37,618 bases of DNA from a virus, in the IMG/VR virus record IMGVR_UViG_3300047994_000123, positions 1 to 37,618 of that record. One strand, given 5' to 3'. The position numbers and the translations under genes are program-made. Under the pieces are notes generated by a model. That model did not search any database, had not been told where the DNA came from, and saw nothing but the letters and a program-made list of their open reading frames with translations. Of the stretch, positions 8,842-16,775 are shown in pieces (position 1 is the first letter of the stretch; each line of letters opens with the position of its first letter).

Positions 8842-9963
8842 TTACTTTCTGATTCCGGCTAAGGACAATATCTTTTCTAGATCTGAGGAATCAGAATCTG
8901 ATTCTTCAACTTGAGCGACCGCCGCTCTGTTACCTGTTTTTGCAGACAATGTTGCTTCGTTCAACTGCGACTTTACAGCTACAGGTTTACGTTCTACAGC
9001 CTCATTTAGAACGCTCGGTAGATACTTGTTGTATTGACTTTGCAAATTCTTTGTCTGAACTGATTCTAGTAACTCTTTCATTACTTCCTTTTTGTCCTTA
9101 GACAATGGGGCTAGTAATTCACTCATAACTTTTTGTCTTTCGACTAAGTCTTGAGTTGCTTTAAGCTTAGTGTCTAGACTTTCCATAATAGACTTACTCT
9201 TCTTAACTGACTCTTTAAGAGTAGTTAATTCGGCTGTCTTAGATTCTAGTACCTTCTGCATCTTCTTCAACTCTGTTCCTTCGTTTAAATACGAAGTCAT
9301 AAATTCAGCTGCAAAGCTTTCAAACATCTTGCGACCAAATTCGTTTTCTCGGGCAACACGAATGTCATCCTTAAATTGACCAATTTCGGAACGTAGAGTC
9401 TTTTCAATATTAGACTCGATGATTGTAGCTGCACGCTTGATAAATTGTGCTTTTGTTTCGTGTAGTTTCTTCTTGCCTTCGGCTACCATTCTGACTTTTT
9501 GTTCCACTAGGGACTTCTTGTCAGCACGGAACTCACTAATTTCTTCTGCAAGTTGCTTCAATAGAAAATTTTCAAGTTTCTTAAAGTTTTCTTTCATTGC
9601 TGACTTCTCAGCGTGAAACTCTTTCATTTCCTTTACTACAGCTTCTGTTACGAATTTGTTTAACATTCCTGTGTGTTCTACGAGCTTACCTTTGTAGGCA
9701 AGGCGCTCTGAGACAAGTTTTCTCTTGTCATCTGCGAATTCTTCGAGTTCGACGCGGACTTTGTCTGTTAAAAAACGGTCCATAGACTCAACTAAAACTC
9801 CCTTATCGTGTTCGAACTTACGAGCAAACTCTTCACGTAGTGTTGCTGCAACTTCTTCACGAGCTTCGGTTAGTCTAGCTTCCCACAATCCAACGATCTG
9901 ATTGCGGACATCTTCGGACAATCCAACGCTTTCACTCAAGATCTCATCAATTTTTTTAGCCAT
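8842..9963 (-). CDS. 22: Prohead core scaffolding protein, T4 gp22-like
   Basis: A 373-residue, very hydrophilic and almost entirely helical protein with long stretches of alternating Lys/Glu (residues about 30-300), which implies coiled coil. Residues 1-30 (MAKKIDEILSESVGLSEDVR) and the C-terminal SDLEKILSLAGIRK segment flank the coiled region. T4 gp22 builds the internal core on which gp23 assembles and is degraded by gp21; (L/I)xE motifs such as LTE, LNE and LEE provide cutting sites. Position between gp21 and gp23 matches T4 exactly. Assignment rests on composition, length and synteny as much as on sequence. Confidence 0.88.
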   Translation of the reverse strand: MAKKIDEILSESVGLSEDVRNQIVGLWEARLTEAREEVAATLREEFARKFEHDKGVLVESMDRFLTDKVRVELEEFADDKRKLVSERLAYKGKLVEHTGMLNKFVTEAVVKEMKEFHAEKSAMKENFKKLENFLLKQLAEEISEFRADKKSLVEQKVRMVAEGKKKLHETKAQFIKRAATIIESNIEKTLRSEIGQFKDDIRVARENEFGRKMFESFAAEFMTSYLNEGTELKKMQKVLESKTAELTTLKESVKKSKSIMESLDTKLKATQDLVERQKVMSELLAPLSKDKKEVMKELLESVQTKNLQSQYNKYLPSVLNEAVERKPVAVKSQLNEATLSAKTGNRAAVAQVEESDSDSSDLEKILSLAGIRK

Positions 9964-9975
9964 CTTGAGTTCTCC

Positions 9976-10617
9976 TTAGATCTTTAACTCTTTAATTAGT
10001 CTCGAAAGGTCTTTAACAAGCTGTTTCTGTGCAGCAGCTTCAGTTAATGCAGACCTTGCGGTATTCATTACACTGGCACCACCCCTCATGTTAAAAAGAC
10101 TTTCATATATTGTTCTCGGAAATGCATTTGGAGCACTTGGTTGTGCCACTATGTCAACTGTAACAATTTCAAAATCTGATACTGAACCGTCATCACCAAC
10201 ATTTCCGGAACCACGGGATGAAACACCCAACTTTGCACCCGAAAGCAACAATGTCTTTACTATGTTGCCCATCGGAGTCGGAACAATCTTCAATTTGCCG
10301 TATCCGTCTGCACCTTCCATCCACATTTCTGTGATAAGGTGACTTACACGATCAAGGTTAATAGAAAGCTCTTCCGGATGGTCGAGTTCTCCCATTACTG
10401 ATTGACCTGTGCTAATTTTTTCTGTAATCGCATTTACGGCTCTAGCAATTTCTCGAACTGGATAAACACGCTGATTTTGGTTTCTTACGTCACCTTGAAT
10501 AAAGATCCCCTTCATGCAGAGATCTTTACCACCAGTTAATTTATTATCTTCTTCGAGCAGTGTTACGTGTGCTCTATCAAATGATAGAAACTCGTACAGT
10601 TTGTTTGCCATTTTCAC
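9976..10617 (-). CDS. 21: Prohead core protease, T4 gp21-like
   Basis: A 213-residue serine protease of the phage prohead family (S78/U9-like) that matures the capsid and destroys the scaffold; T4 gp21 is 212 residues. Visible active-site elements are GELDHPEE (His80) and KLGVSSRGSG (Ser133 or Ser134), followed by DFEIVTVDIVAQPSAPNAFP, a conserved tail of the catalytic domain that probably supplies the third residue. Residues 36-52 (KGIFIQGDVRNQNQRVYP) are also typical. The GTG at 10617 lies 7 bases from AAGGA and fits better than the ATG at 10611, but either is possible. It overlaps nothing and precedes gp22 by 12 bases. Confidence 0.93.
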   Translation of the reverse strand: MKMANKLYEFLSFDRAHVTLLEEDNKLTGGKDLCMKGIFIQGDVRNQNQRVYPVREIARAVNAITEKISTGQSVMGELDHPEELSINLDRVSHLITEMWMEGADGYGKLKIVPTPMGNIVKTLLLSGAKLGVSSRGSGNVGDDGSVSDFEIVTVDIVAQPSAPNAFPRTIYESLFNMRGGASVMNTARSALTEAAAQKQLVKDLSRLIKELKI

Positions 10618-10627
10618 CGTTTTGTCC

Positions 10628-11653
10628 TTACGCTGGCTTCTTGGTTAGAGGAGACTTTGTAAAACCTGTACCTGCAGATTTACCGCCAGTAAATTTTGCA
10701 GTTGTGTCTGCCTTGATACTCGACTTCTTAGGTTCAACATTTACGTTGTCTGTAGGAGTATCATCTTTAGCACTTTCTCCATTGTACTTTCCGTATTCGC
10801 CGCCGGTACCACCGTTGCCACCAATTTTTGTTGGTTTTCCACCATAGTCTTTACGTGCAGGAATATTTGTAAAAGAAGACTTATTTTGCTCAGCACCAAG
10901 TGGAGTATTTTTACCAGTTCCAACTAACTTTGCTGTTCCACGTTGACCTGTATCAGCAACTTTATTTAAGAATTTGGTTTCTTCATCCATTTTCTTCTTG
11001 TTAGACATTTCGCCTTTCTTAGCCTGTTTTGCTTTTTCAAGTTTTTCCTTGGCCTTCTTTTCGAACATTGTGGCTACAACCTCACCTACAACTTTTTCTT
11101 CTCCGCCCATAGAGCCCATAGATCCCATGTCGTCCATTTCATCCATTTCGTCCATGTCTTCATCCATTGCTGGTTCAACATCGGCTGTTGGGTCCATGCC
11201 TTCGAGGTCGGCGTGCTGTGGCTCTTGTAGTTCTTCGCCCATAAGTGCGTCGAACTCTGCACGAAGTTCAGCAAGCTGAGATTCTAAATCTTCAATACGC
11301 TCGTCTGTAGAACATTCTTCGCTTTCTTCGTCGCTGAATTCATCTTCTTCGCTTTCTTCGTCGCTGAATTCATCTTCTTCACCGGCTTCGCCTGCATTGT
11401 GTTCGTCGGAATCGACTTCACTTTTATCTGTTTTGATCTCGTCAGTGAAATCTTTATTAGGTTCGCCACCTACTTCATCGGACTCGTCAAGTTCATCTTT
11501 TTCTTCATCACTGACTTCTTCTTCGTCGACAATGCTTTCATAGATGACACGAGCTTTTTCTACAATGATCTGGTGGAGAATTTCAGCGGCTTGCTCTGAA
11601 TCTTCGGATAGTAGAAGATCCAAAACTTGTTCAAGCTTTTGTTGTTGTGACAT
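10628..11653 (-). CDS. Acidic prohead-core-like protein (gp68 position)
   Basis: About 341 residues from MSQQQKLEQVLDLLL. The start at 11653 is chosen because AAGGAGAG lies 8 bases upstream; an open frame extends to 11752 but has no ribosome site there. The first ~45 residues form an amphipathic helix ending KARVIYESIVDEE, a pattern seen in small prohead core proteins of T4-like phages. Residues about 45-170 are extremely acidic, with an exact repeat EDEFSDEESE and a Met/Asp run (DMDEMDEMDDMGSMGSMGG). The tail is Lys/Gly/Thr-rich and probably disordered. In T4 the genes between 20 and 21 are 67 and 68 (prohead internal proteins). The role is inferred from position and charge. The protein is much longer than T4 gp68 (141 residues). 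Confidence 0.65.
   Translation of the reverse strand: MSQQQKLEQVLDLLLSEDSEQAAEILHQIIVEKARVIYESIVDEEEVSDEEKDELDESDEVGGEPNKDFTDEIKTDKSEVDSDEHNAGEAGEEDEFSDEESEEDEFSDEESEECSTDERIEDLESQLAELRAEFDALMGEELQEPQHADLEGMDPTADVEPAMDEDMDEMDEMDDMGSMGSMGGEEKVVGEVVATMFEKKAKEKLEKAKQAKKGEMSNKKKMDEETKFLNKVADTGQRGTAKLVGTGKNTPLGAEQNKSSFTNIPARKDYGGKPTKIGGNGGTGGEYGKYNGESAKDDTPTDNVNVEPKKSSIKADTTAKFTGGKSAGTGFTKSPLTKKPA
11321..11380. repeat. Perfect 30-bp tandem duplication in the acidic core gene
   Basis: Two identical, abutting 30-base units (11321-11350 and 11351-11380), each beginning GCTTTCTTCGTCGCTGAATT. They are in frame and double the peptide EDEFSDEESE. The exact identity points to a recent slippage event. Confidence 0.95.
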
Positions 11654-11825
11654 GCCCAATCTCTCCTTGGTTAATATATTCAAAGTACCACTACTTTTGT
11701 AGTATTCAAGGTATTTAACACTAAGAGGGGGATTAGTGGTGGATATGGCCATAAAAGAGCCATTTTTTTGATATAAGACTGAACAGTATTATTTAGTCTC
11801 GGTTTAATCGAGATAAAAAACTACT

Positions 11826-12062
11826 TTATAGGCCCGGTAGGCCGCCTGCGCCGCCGGCTTGTGGTTCGGCTGATTGACCATACATATCCGGTAAAAAATT
11901 CTGATGTTGAGCTTTTTCGTACTTCTCAGCATCTCTAGATTTTCTTAATTTTTGAATATGAAGCATAGTAAGGCGTGGACGACGTGTATCGTCCGTGTGG
12001 GCTTTTCCAAGCTCATCATCATCTGGATTGTAAAATTCAACAAGTAGTTCGGCAGCCCGCAT
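11826..12062 (-). CDS. Small head-operon protein (gp67 position)
   Basis: A 78-residue protein starting MRAAELLVEFYNPDDDELGK, with a basic middle (RRPRLTMLHIQKLRKSRD) and a Gly/Ala/Pro-rich end. It is the first gene of the head operon: a GAGGT ribosome site and a late promoter (12086-12093) lie just upstream. T4 has gene 67, an 80-residue prohead core protein, at this place; length and position agree, but the sequence is not obviously acidic like T4 gp67. The function remains unproven. Confidence 0.6.
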   Translation of the reverse strand: MRAAELLVEFYNPDDDELGKAHTDDTRRPRLTMLHIQKLRKSRDAEKYEKAQHQNFLPDMYGQSAEPQAGGAGGLPGL

Positions 12063-12085
12063 AAATATACCTCATAACATTACAA

Positions 12086-12093
12086 TATTTATC
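12086..12093 (-). promoter_or_regulatory. Late promoter (GATAAATA) of the head operon
   Basis: The minus strand reads AAGATAAATATTG, with an expected start near 12080, 18 bases before the ATG at 12062. It lies between the free-standing endonuclease gene and the head genes, so the head operon does not depend on read-through from gene 20. Confidence 0.65.
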
Positions 12094-12144
12094 TTTGCGA
12101 GCGTAAACCATGCAATCTTTAGTCCACAGATAATTCATACAACC

Positions 12145-13767
12145 TTATCTTAATACATATACTATTGTACCGCAATCCCATATACGCCTATATTTATGCC
12201 TATACATATTTTCAACTTCAGTTTCATCCGGATTAAATTCTGGTAATATTTTATTCAATTTATGTTTCATAAAGGATGAACGATGCCACATTTTTAGCCC
12301 TTTGATATAATAATAACAAGGCTTGCTAGTATGATCTTTTACAAAATTACACTTATTGTACATATTACCACATGACCATCTTTTATTTGCATAAGATACA
12401 ATTGAACCAGAATATAATTTCCTAAAATGATTTAATAATTTACTAAACCCGCCAATTACATTATGATTAATTAAATTGCAGTATCTTACTACTTCATAGT
12501 CGTAATTATTATACCTACTTTTCGATAATGACATTACTGCTACTAAGATATCATTTAAATATAAACCATAATGATATTTTGATTTTACACTACCTTGCAA
12601 ATGATTATTATTATAGAACTCATTTGCAGTTATTGGTGATATTTCTTTAATAATAGTTTTTCGTCCATATATCCTTGTCGAAAATCCTAGTCTAGACTTT
12701 ATCATTGATTTCCATATATTTTTTTTGTGAAGCCATTCATTCTCAAAAATGTGCAATAAAGTTATCCCTTTTGTTTCGCAATACTCTGTTTTGTGTATAT
12801 GCTTCTTTGAATATATGTTGTCGTCTTTTTTATTACCAGACGAATGATAAAATAAACCGTTATATTCTATTGCCAACTTTGCCGACGGTATATATAAATC
12901 TAATTCGATACCGCCGATATAAACAGTATGCATTATATCAATCCCTAATGATTCTATAAATTCTTTTATTTCAAATTCTGGTTTTGATTGAAATTGTTCT
13001 TTTGCGCAGGCCGGACATCCATGACTCTGTAAGTGATTATTTGGATTTTGTGAAAAAATTCCGTGTATCTTGCAAATAATATCAACATTAGTTCTCGAAT
13101 CTTTATAGTTCACTTGGGTATAATCATAAACATCCCCGTGAATAGATTTAGCCTCTTCTATAAATTCTGCTGTTGTTTTTGTGTTATGTTTAATACTTGA
13201 TGATCTACCACATGTAGGACATCCGTATCCTTGCATATGTCTACTAGGAGACTGCATAAAAGATCCATGTTCATTACATATAATCTCAGTCTTATAATTG
13301 TTTCTTACATACTTTGAATTAGTGTAGTCGTATTTAGATCCATGTATTTTCTTGGATTTTTCTATAAATTCTTCAGTCGAATACTTTGGTAATTTACAAC
13401 ATATTGGACAACCGGATCCATATTCGTGATCCTTAGGATATTGAAAAAATACGCCGTGTTCTTTACATCTAATAGAAATTTTTGTATCAGAGTTTACATA
13501 GATAGTACCCGAATAATCATATAAATCATTGTGGCGTAATTTATACTTTTCTACAACAATATTTGTTGTTAAATTCTTTGACACTTTGGCACATAGTTGG
13601 CAGCCACTACCCCTAAGGTGAGATATGGGTTTTTGAGAGAAAATGCCATGTATTGGACAACGAATGTCTAAAGCGGTTGTATTACCTGCATATATTGAAT
13701 TAGTGTAGTCGTATTTAGATCCATGTATTTTCTTGGATTTTTCTATAAATTCTTCTGTTTTATTCAT
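12145..13767 (-). CDS. Free-standing homing-endonuclease-like protein with four zinc-binding modules
   Basis: A 540-residue protein. Four tandem modules (about residues 4-60, 66-123, 130-187 and 198-254) each follow a pattern of a helix with (I/L)xxxxYDY, then C-x2-H-G-x-F, then a His and C-x2-C, as in IRCPIHGIFSQ / GCQLC. This matches the DUF723-type DNA-binding repeat. A nuclease core follows at about 262-370: KPEFEIKEF, GGIELDLYIPSAKLAIEYNG (Asp290, Glu301), FYHS and ITLLHIFENEW. It resembles Vsr/PD-(D/E)xK-type nucleases found as phage homing enzymes. The remaining ~170 residues are unassigned. The ATG follows directly on the hairpin at 13769-13797 and has no visible Shine-Dalgarno sequence. 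The gene is more AT-rich than the flanking head genes. Confidence 0.8.
   Translation of the reverse strand: MNKTEEFIEKSKKIHGSKYDYTNSIYAGNTTALDIRCPIHGIFSQKPISHLRGSGCQLCAKVSKNLTTNIVVEKYKLRHNDLYDYSGTIYVNSDTKISIRCKEHGVFFQYPKDHEYGSGCPICCKLPKYSTEEFIEKSKKIHGSKYDYTNSKYVRNNYKTEIICNEHGSFMQSPSRHMQGYGCPTCGRSSSIKHNTKTTAEFIEEAKSIHGDVYDYTQVNYKDSRTNVDIICKIHGIFSQNPNNHLQSHGCPACAKEQFQSKPEFEIKEFIESLGIDIMHTVYIGGIELDLYIPSAKLAIEYNGLFYHSSGNKKDDNIYSKKHIHKTEYCETKGITLLHIFENEWLHKKNIWKSMIKSRLGFSTRIYGRKTIIKEISPITANEFYNNNHLQGSVKSKYHYGLYLNDILVAVMSLSKSRYNNYDYEVVRYCNLINHNVIGGFSKLLNHFRKLYSGSIVSYANKRWSCGNMYNKCNFVKDHTSKPCYYYIKGLKMWHRSSFMKHKLNKILPEFNPDETEVENMYRHKYRRIWDCGTIVYVLR
13314..13755. repeat. Exact 61-bp direct repeat within the endonuclease gene
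   Basis: Positions 13314-13374 and 13695-13755 are identical over 61 bases. They encode the same start of modules 1 and 3 (EEFIEKSKKIHGSKYDYTN). The rest of the two modules has diverged, so the identity reflects gene conversion or a very recent partial duplication. Confidence 0.93.
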
Positions 13768-13768
13768 A

Positions 13769-13797
13769 AAAATAGCCCTAATTATTAGGGCTATTTT
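13769..13797 (-). terminator. 20: Intrinsic terminator after gene 20, abutting the endonuclease start codon
   Basis: AAAATAGCCCTAA and TTAGGGCTATTTT form a 13-bp stem with a 3-base loop. On the minus strand the 3' arm ends in a T run. It lies 15 bases past the gp20 stop codon and 1 base before the ATG of the endonuclease gene, so the hairpin occupies the place where a ribosome site should be. Confidence 0.88.
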
Positions 13798-13811
13798 AGC
13801 ATACGAAGCCC

Positions 13812-16775
13812 TTATTGCTCACCGAAATTATCTACTTCCGTATCCGAAACTGGAGATTCAGTAGTTGTAGGATCTCCCCCAGTTTCGTCGTCCGGTGACA
13901 TATCATCAATACCAGAACTTGTAATGCCTACATCAGATAACCCAGCTGGCGCGCTCCCACCAGCTGGTTCAGGTGCAAATGTTTTGGTAAGTCTGCTACG
14001 TTCTTCTTTCCACATACGCTCGTTTTCTGCAAGTTGTCCATCTGTCCAAGCAAGATATGTTTTTAACAAATAACGCTTAGAAATAAACGGAACATCAAGC
14101 AATGCAGTAAATGTATTTATACGAGCTGCATCTAGTTCAAGCTGTCTGTATTCAGAGAATGATTGAGCTTCAGTAAATTGAATTTCGAATAAACTATTAT
14201 CAATTGTTACACCGCGATGTTTTAGGAATAATTTAAATTCCATATCAATAGGTTCAATAACTTGCTGTTGATATCGTGTAACAACCTTAGAAAATCTGAA
14301 TTCCTGAATAAAAGCTGTACCGACTCTTCCGTCGTTTACTGCTGCTGTACCATCCTCCGGACCCGTCGGCAAGTACGAACTAGGGACACCAAGAGCGCGA
14401 AGCATTTTATTGTTGAAGTAACGTAAGTCATCGATATCACCAAGATTTTCGCCTCCGGGCAAAACTTCAACTTTAGAACCTCGACCTTCGCTTGTAACGG
14501 CAAAAAAGTAATCCTCCAAGATTGAGTTTTTAACAAATATACCGGATTCTAAAGCAAATGTATGATAGTTAGACCATTTTTCTTTTCCGTCAATTGTGAT
14601 AGTTCCTACATCCTGTTTTTCAGTCATTCTTTCTATAGAAACTATTCGGTGGTTATAATTAGCAGATTTTTTCTTAAAATTTTTCCAATTTTTATAACCA
14701 AATTTATCATACATTTTTTCAAGTTTACTATTTGTAAACTTATCATTTTTTACATTCCCAGTTGAATTAGGTAATATTGGGTTTGCTTCGTTGAGTAAAG
14801 TCATAAACTTAGTATCTTTATTTGCTAAATCAATTGTTGATATTCTATCAGAGTTATGTTTTTTTACCAATTCTACAAGTCTAGTAAGCATAGGCTGAGT
14901 AAAGTTAAGAGTCTGATTCTTCGCTTTATTTTTAAGCAAGTTTTTTGCTGCCATTTCCTTTAATTCAACTGATCTTGCTGAACCATTTTTATAAAAATTA
15001 GATAAACTTTTACCTAATTGTAATCTCCAATTTTTAAATTTATCTGGATCTTGTTCTCTCATTTCAGAGATCCAGGAAATATCTCTATTCTCGTACTTTT
15101 CTTTCCAATCTGGATTTTCAAGCCTATATTTTTCTAAAGAAGCTCTTATTTTATTTTTAATCCTTGTAGATTCTTCGGCAGAAATATTTTCCCAATATTC
15201 TTTTTTTGTAAACGAATGATATAATGTATGATCATGTTTATTCATCCATTGTAAATTTTTAGGGTCATTATTATATCTATTATAATCTTTGTGATGAACT
15301 GTATCTTTTATATCATTTTTGCATTCATCATTAAATACAAATTCCTGATGTTTGCCGATATCTTTAAAGAACTCAGCAACAACTCTATGTGTAAATCTCC
15401 AATCATTTTTTTCATGATCGTAAATTTGCTCATAACTACGATTTTTATCTTTTGATAAAGATATTTTTCTTGTCTCGAACGATATTAGAGGCATATCTGT
15501 TGTAAGATCCTGCGCTTCGACAAAGCCTTTACCTAATACAGGAATTTTATGATCCGGAGTACAAATAATAGTATTACCATTATCTAATGTAATTTTTATT
15601 ACTTCGGCATTTTTTCTCGTCACACCGGCCCATGTAATAACACCTGGTACAATTTTACCTGTTACGGGATCTGAACTATATGCCCAGTTTTCTTTTCCTA
15701 ATTTATATTCCTCTGAAAGTTCTGATATAGTTAATATTCTTCCATCTAATAAAGGAACTCTAGTAGACATATCCAAGCACATAGGATTGTAGGTCGAATC
15801 TGTCACGTTTGCGCCACCACCAGTTCTACTCGGAATACGTTTTTGCTGAACTTCATAACGAATACGTTCAAGATACTGATTGGCCTTATTAGGCGGCATA
15901 GTACCTACGTCAATAAAAAATACACGACGTTCGGGAGCGCGGTGTACCCGATATATTAAAATAGCATCTTCTAAAAGCTCTTTCTGTTTATAGACTTTAT
16001 AGATTTGTTCAAGAATACTTAAACCAAAAGGCCATGCAGCATTCATACCATCAGTTAATGATATTTGAACTATATGTTCGGCGTCAACTGCAACAGCACC
16101 ACCATCTTGATAATTTGCTGTACCCGCGCCTCCATAGCCTCCGGAAACATAATTCATGTTACCCTGCATAGGCGGAGAAAAAACAATACTGTTTGATCCA
16201 AAAGATTCGTTTGAAAGTTTGTTTAGTTGATTTGTTGCAACTAAACTTTTCATATTTAAGTCGATGTCTTTAACAAAATAACTTTCAATTTTTTTACCAT
16301 CTGACTCGTTTACGATAACTTTTTCAACTTTACCTGGATCGATCCAATAAAGTTTAAATGTTTCGGGATCACGAATAAAAAACTGATCTCCGTAAACAAG
16401 TGTAGAACGAAATATTCTCCATAATCTGCGAGTAATTTTATTTAGTCGACACCATTGTCCTAATGTTTTTTCTAAAATTTGAATTTCAGAAGGGGTGGGT
16501 TCATCATTATATTTTAATACAAGTGGAAGTTTTGTAACTTCGTCGCACTCTGTACCAAAATCTGCAATAGTATCAAGTGCAGCACTAATTTCATGATCGT
16601 AGTTCATTTGATCATATACAGAATATCTCTGCAAACGATCGGGCGGCCCCGAGTAGACTTCAGGTAACCAATTACTATATTTAGATATAGATGCGTAAGC
16701 TGATGTAGAATCTACAGCCCTTTGAGCAACTGGTAGTACCGAATTAACGGGCTTAAAAAATTTTTTCCATGTCAT
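13812..16775 (-). CDS. 20: Portal vertex protein, T4 gp20-like, interrupted by an intein
   Basis: A 987-residue precursor. Residues 1-332 and 751-987 are portal sequence (569 residues after splicing; T4 gp20 is 524). Typical portal segments are YDQMNYDHEISAALDTIADF, VHRAPERRVFFIDVGTMPP, the EQIYKVYKQKELLEDAILIY helix and, after the intein, SILEDYFFAVTSEGRGSKVE. The portal forms the dodecameric ring at one head vertex that starts prohead assembly and acts as the DNA channel. The intein interrupts the joint STYNPM / SILEDYFF, a highly conserved place in gp20. The ATG overlaps the stop codon of the upstream gene (ATGA), indicating translational coupling. A terminator follows. Confidence 0.95.
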   Translation of the reverse strand: MTWKKFFKPVNSVLPVAQRAVDSTSAYASISKYSNWLPEVYSGPPDRLQRYSVYDQMNYDHEISAALDTIADFGTECDEVTKLPLVLKYNDEPTPSEIQILEKTLGQWCRLNKITRRLWRIFRSTLVYGDQFFIRDPETFKLYWIDPGKVEKVIVNESDGKKIESYFVKDIDLNMKSLVATNQLNKLSNESFGSNSIVFSPPMQGNMNYVSGGYGGAGTANYQDGGAVAVDAEHIVQISLTDGMNAAWPFGLSILEQIYKVYKQKELLEDAILIYRVHRAPERRVFFIDVGTMPPNKANQYLERIRYEVQQKRIPSRTGGGANVTDSTYNPMCLDMSTRVPLLDGRILTISELSEEYKLGKENWAYSSDPVTGKIVPGVITWAGVTRKNAEVIKITLDNGNTIICTPDHKIPVLGKGFVEAQDLTTDMPLISFETRKISLSKDKNRSYEQIYDHEKNDWRFTHRVVAEFFKDIGKHQEFVFNDECKNDIKDTVHHKDYNRYNNDPKNLQWMNKHDHTLYHSFTKKEYWENISAEESTRIKNKIRASLEKYRLENPDWKEKYENRDISWISEMREQDPDKFKNWRLQLGKSLSNFYKNGSARSVELKEMAAKNLLKNKAKNQTLNFTQPMLTRLVELVKKHNSDRISTIDLANKDTKFMTLLNEANPILPNSTGNVKNDKFTNSKLEKMYDKFGYKNWKNFKKKSANYNHRIVSIERMTEKQDVGTITIDGKEKWSNYHTFALESGIFVKNSILEDYFFAVTSEGRGSKVEVLPGGENLGDIDDLRYFNNKMLRALGVPSSYLPTGPEDGTAAVNDGRVGTAFIQEFRFSKVVTRYQQQVIEPIDMEFKLFLKHRGVTIDNSLFEIQFTEAQSFSEYRQLELDAARINTFTALLDVPFISKRYLLKTYLAWTDGQLAENERMWKEERSRLTKTFAPEPAGGSAPAGLSDVGITSSGIDDMSPDDETGGDPTTTESPVSDTEVDNFGEQ
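14526..15779 (-). mobile_element. Intein in gene 20 with HNH endonuclease
   Basis: 418 residues (333-750 of the precursor). It begins CLDMSTRVPLLDGR (block A, splicing Cys), has GNTIICTPDHKIPV (block B with T-x-x-H) and ends YHTFALESGIFVKN before Ser. The usual penultimate His is replaced by Lys. Between the splicing halves, TVHHKDYNRYNNDPKNLQWM (about 492-511) is an HNH-type nuclease motif. The boundary codons are TGC at 15779-15777 and AAC at 14528-14526. Removal restores a continuous portal sequence. It is a selfish element that homes into intein-free copies of gene 20 (family knowledge). Confidence 0.93.

Noticed and set aside
11654-11752. 33 extra N-terminal residues on the acidic core-like protein
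   Set aside because: A strong AAGGAGAG sits just before the ATG at 11653, while the upstream start has none.
11784-11798. Possible extra late promoter (ACTAAATAAT) before the acidic core gene
   Set aside because: It lacks the GATAAATA or TATAAATA core and lies over 130 bases from the start codon.
11797-11813. Hairpin TCTCG/CGAGA between the two first head genes
   Set aside because: Only a 5-bp stem with no T run following on the minus strand; too weak to call a terminator.
14562-14765. Plus-strand open frame inside the gp20 intein
   Set aside because: It is an antisense shadow of a Lys/Asn-rich region without a ribosome site.
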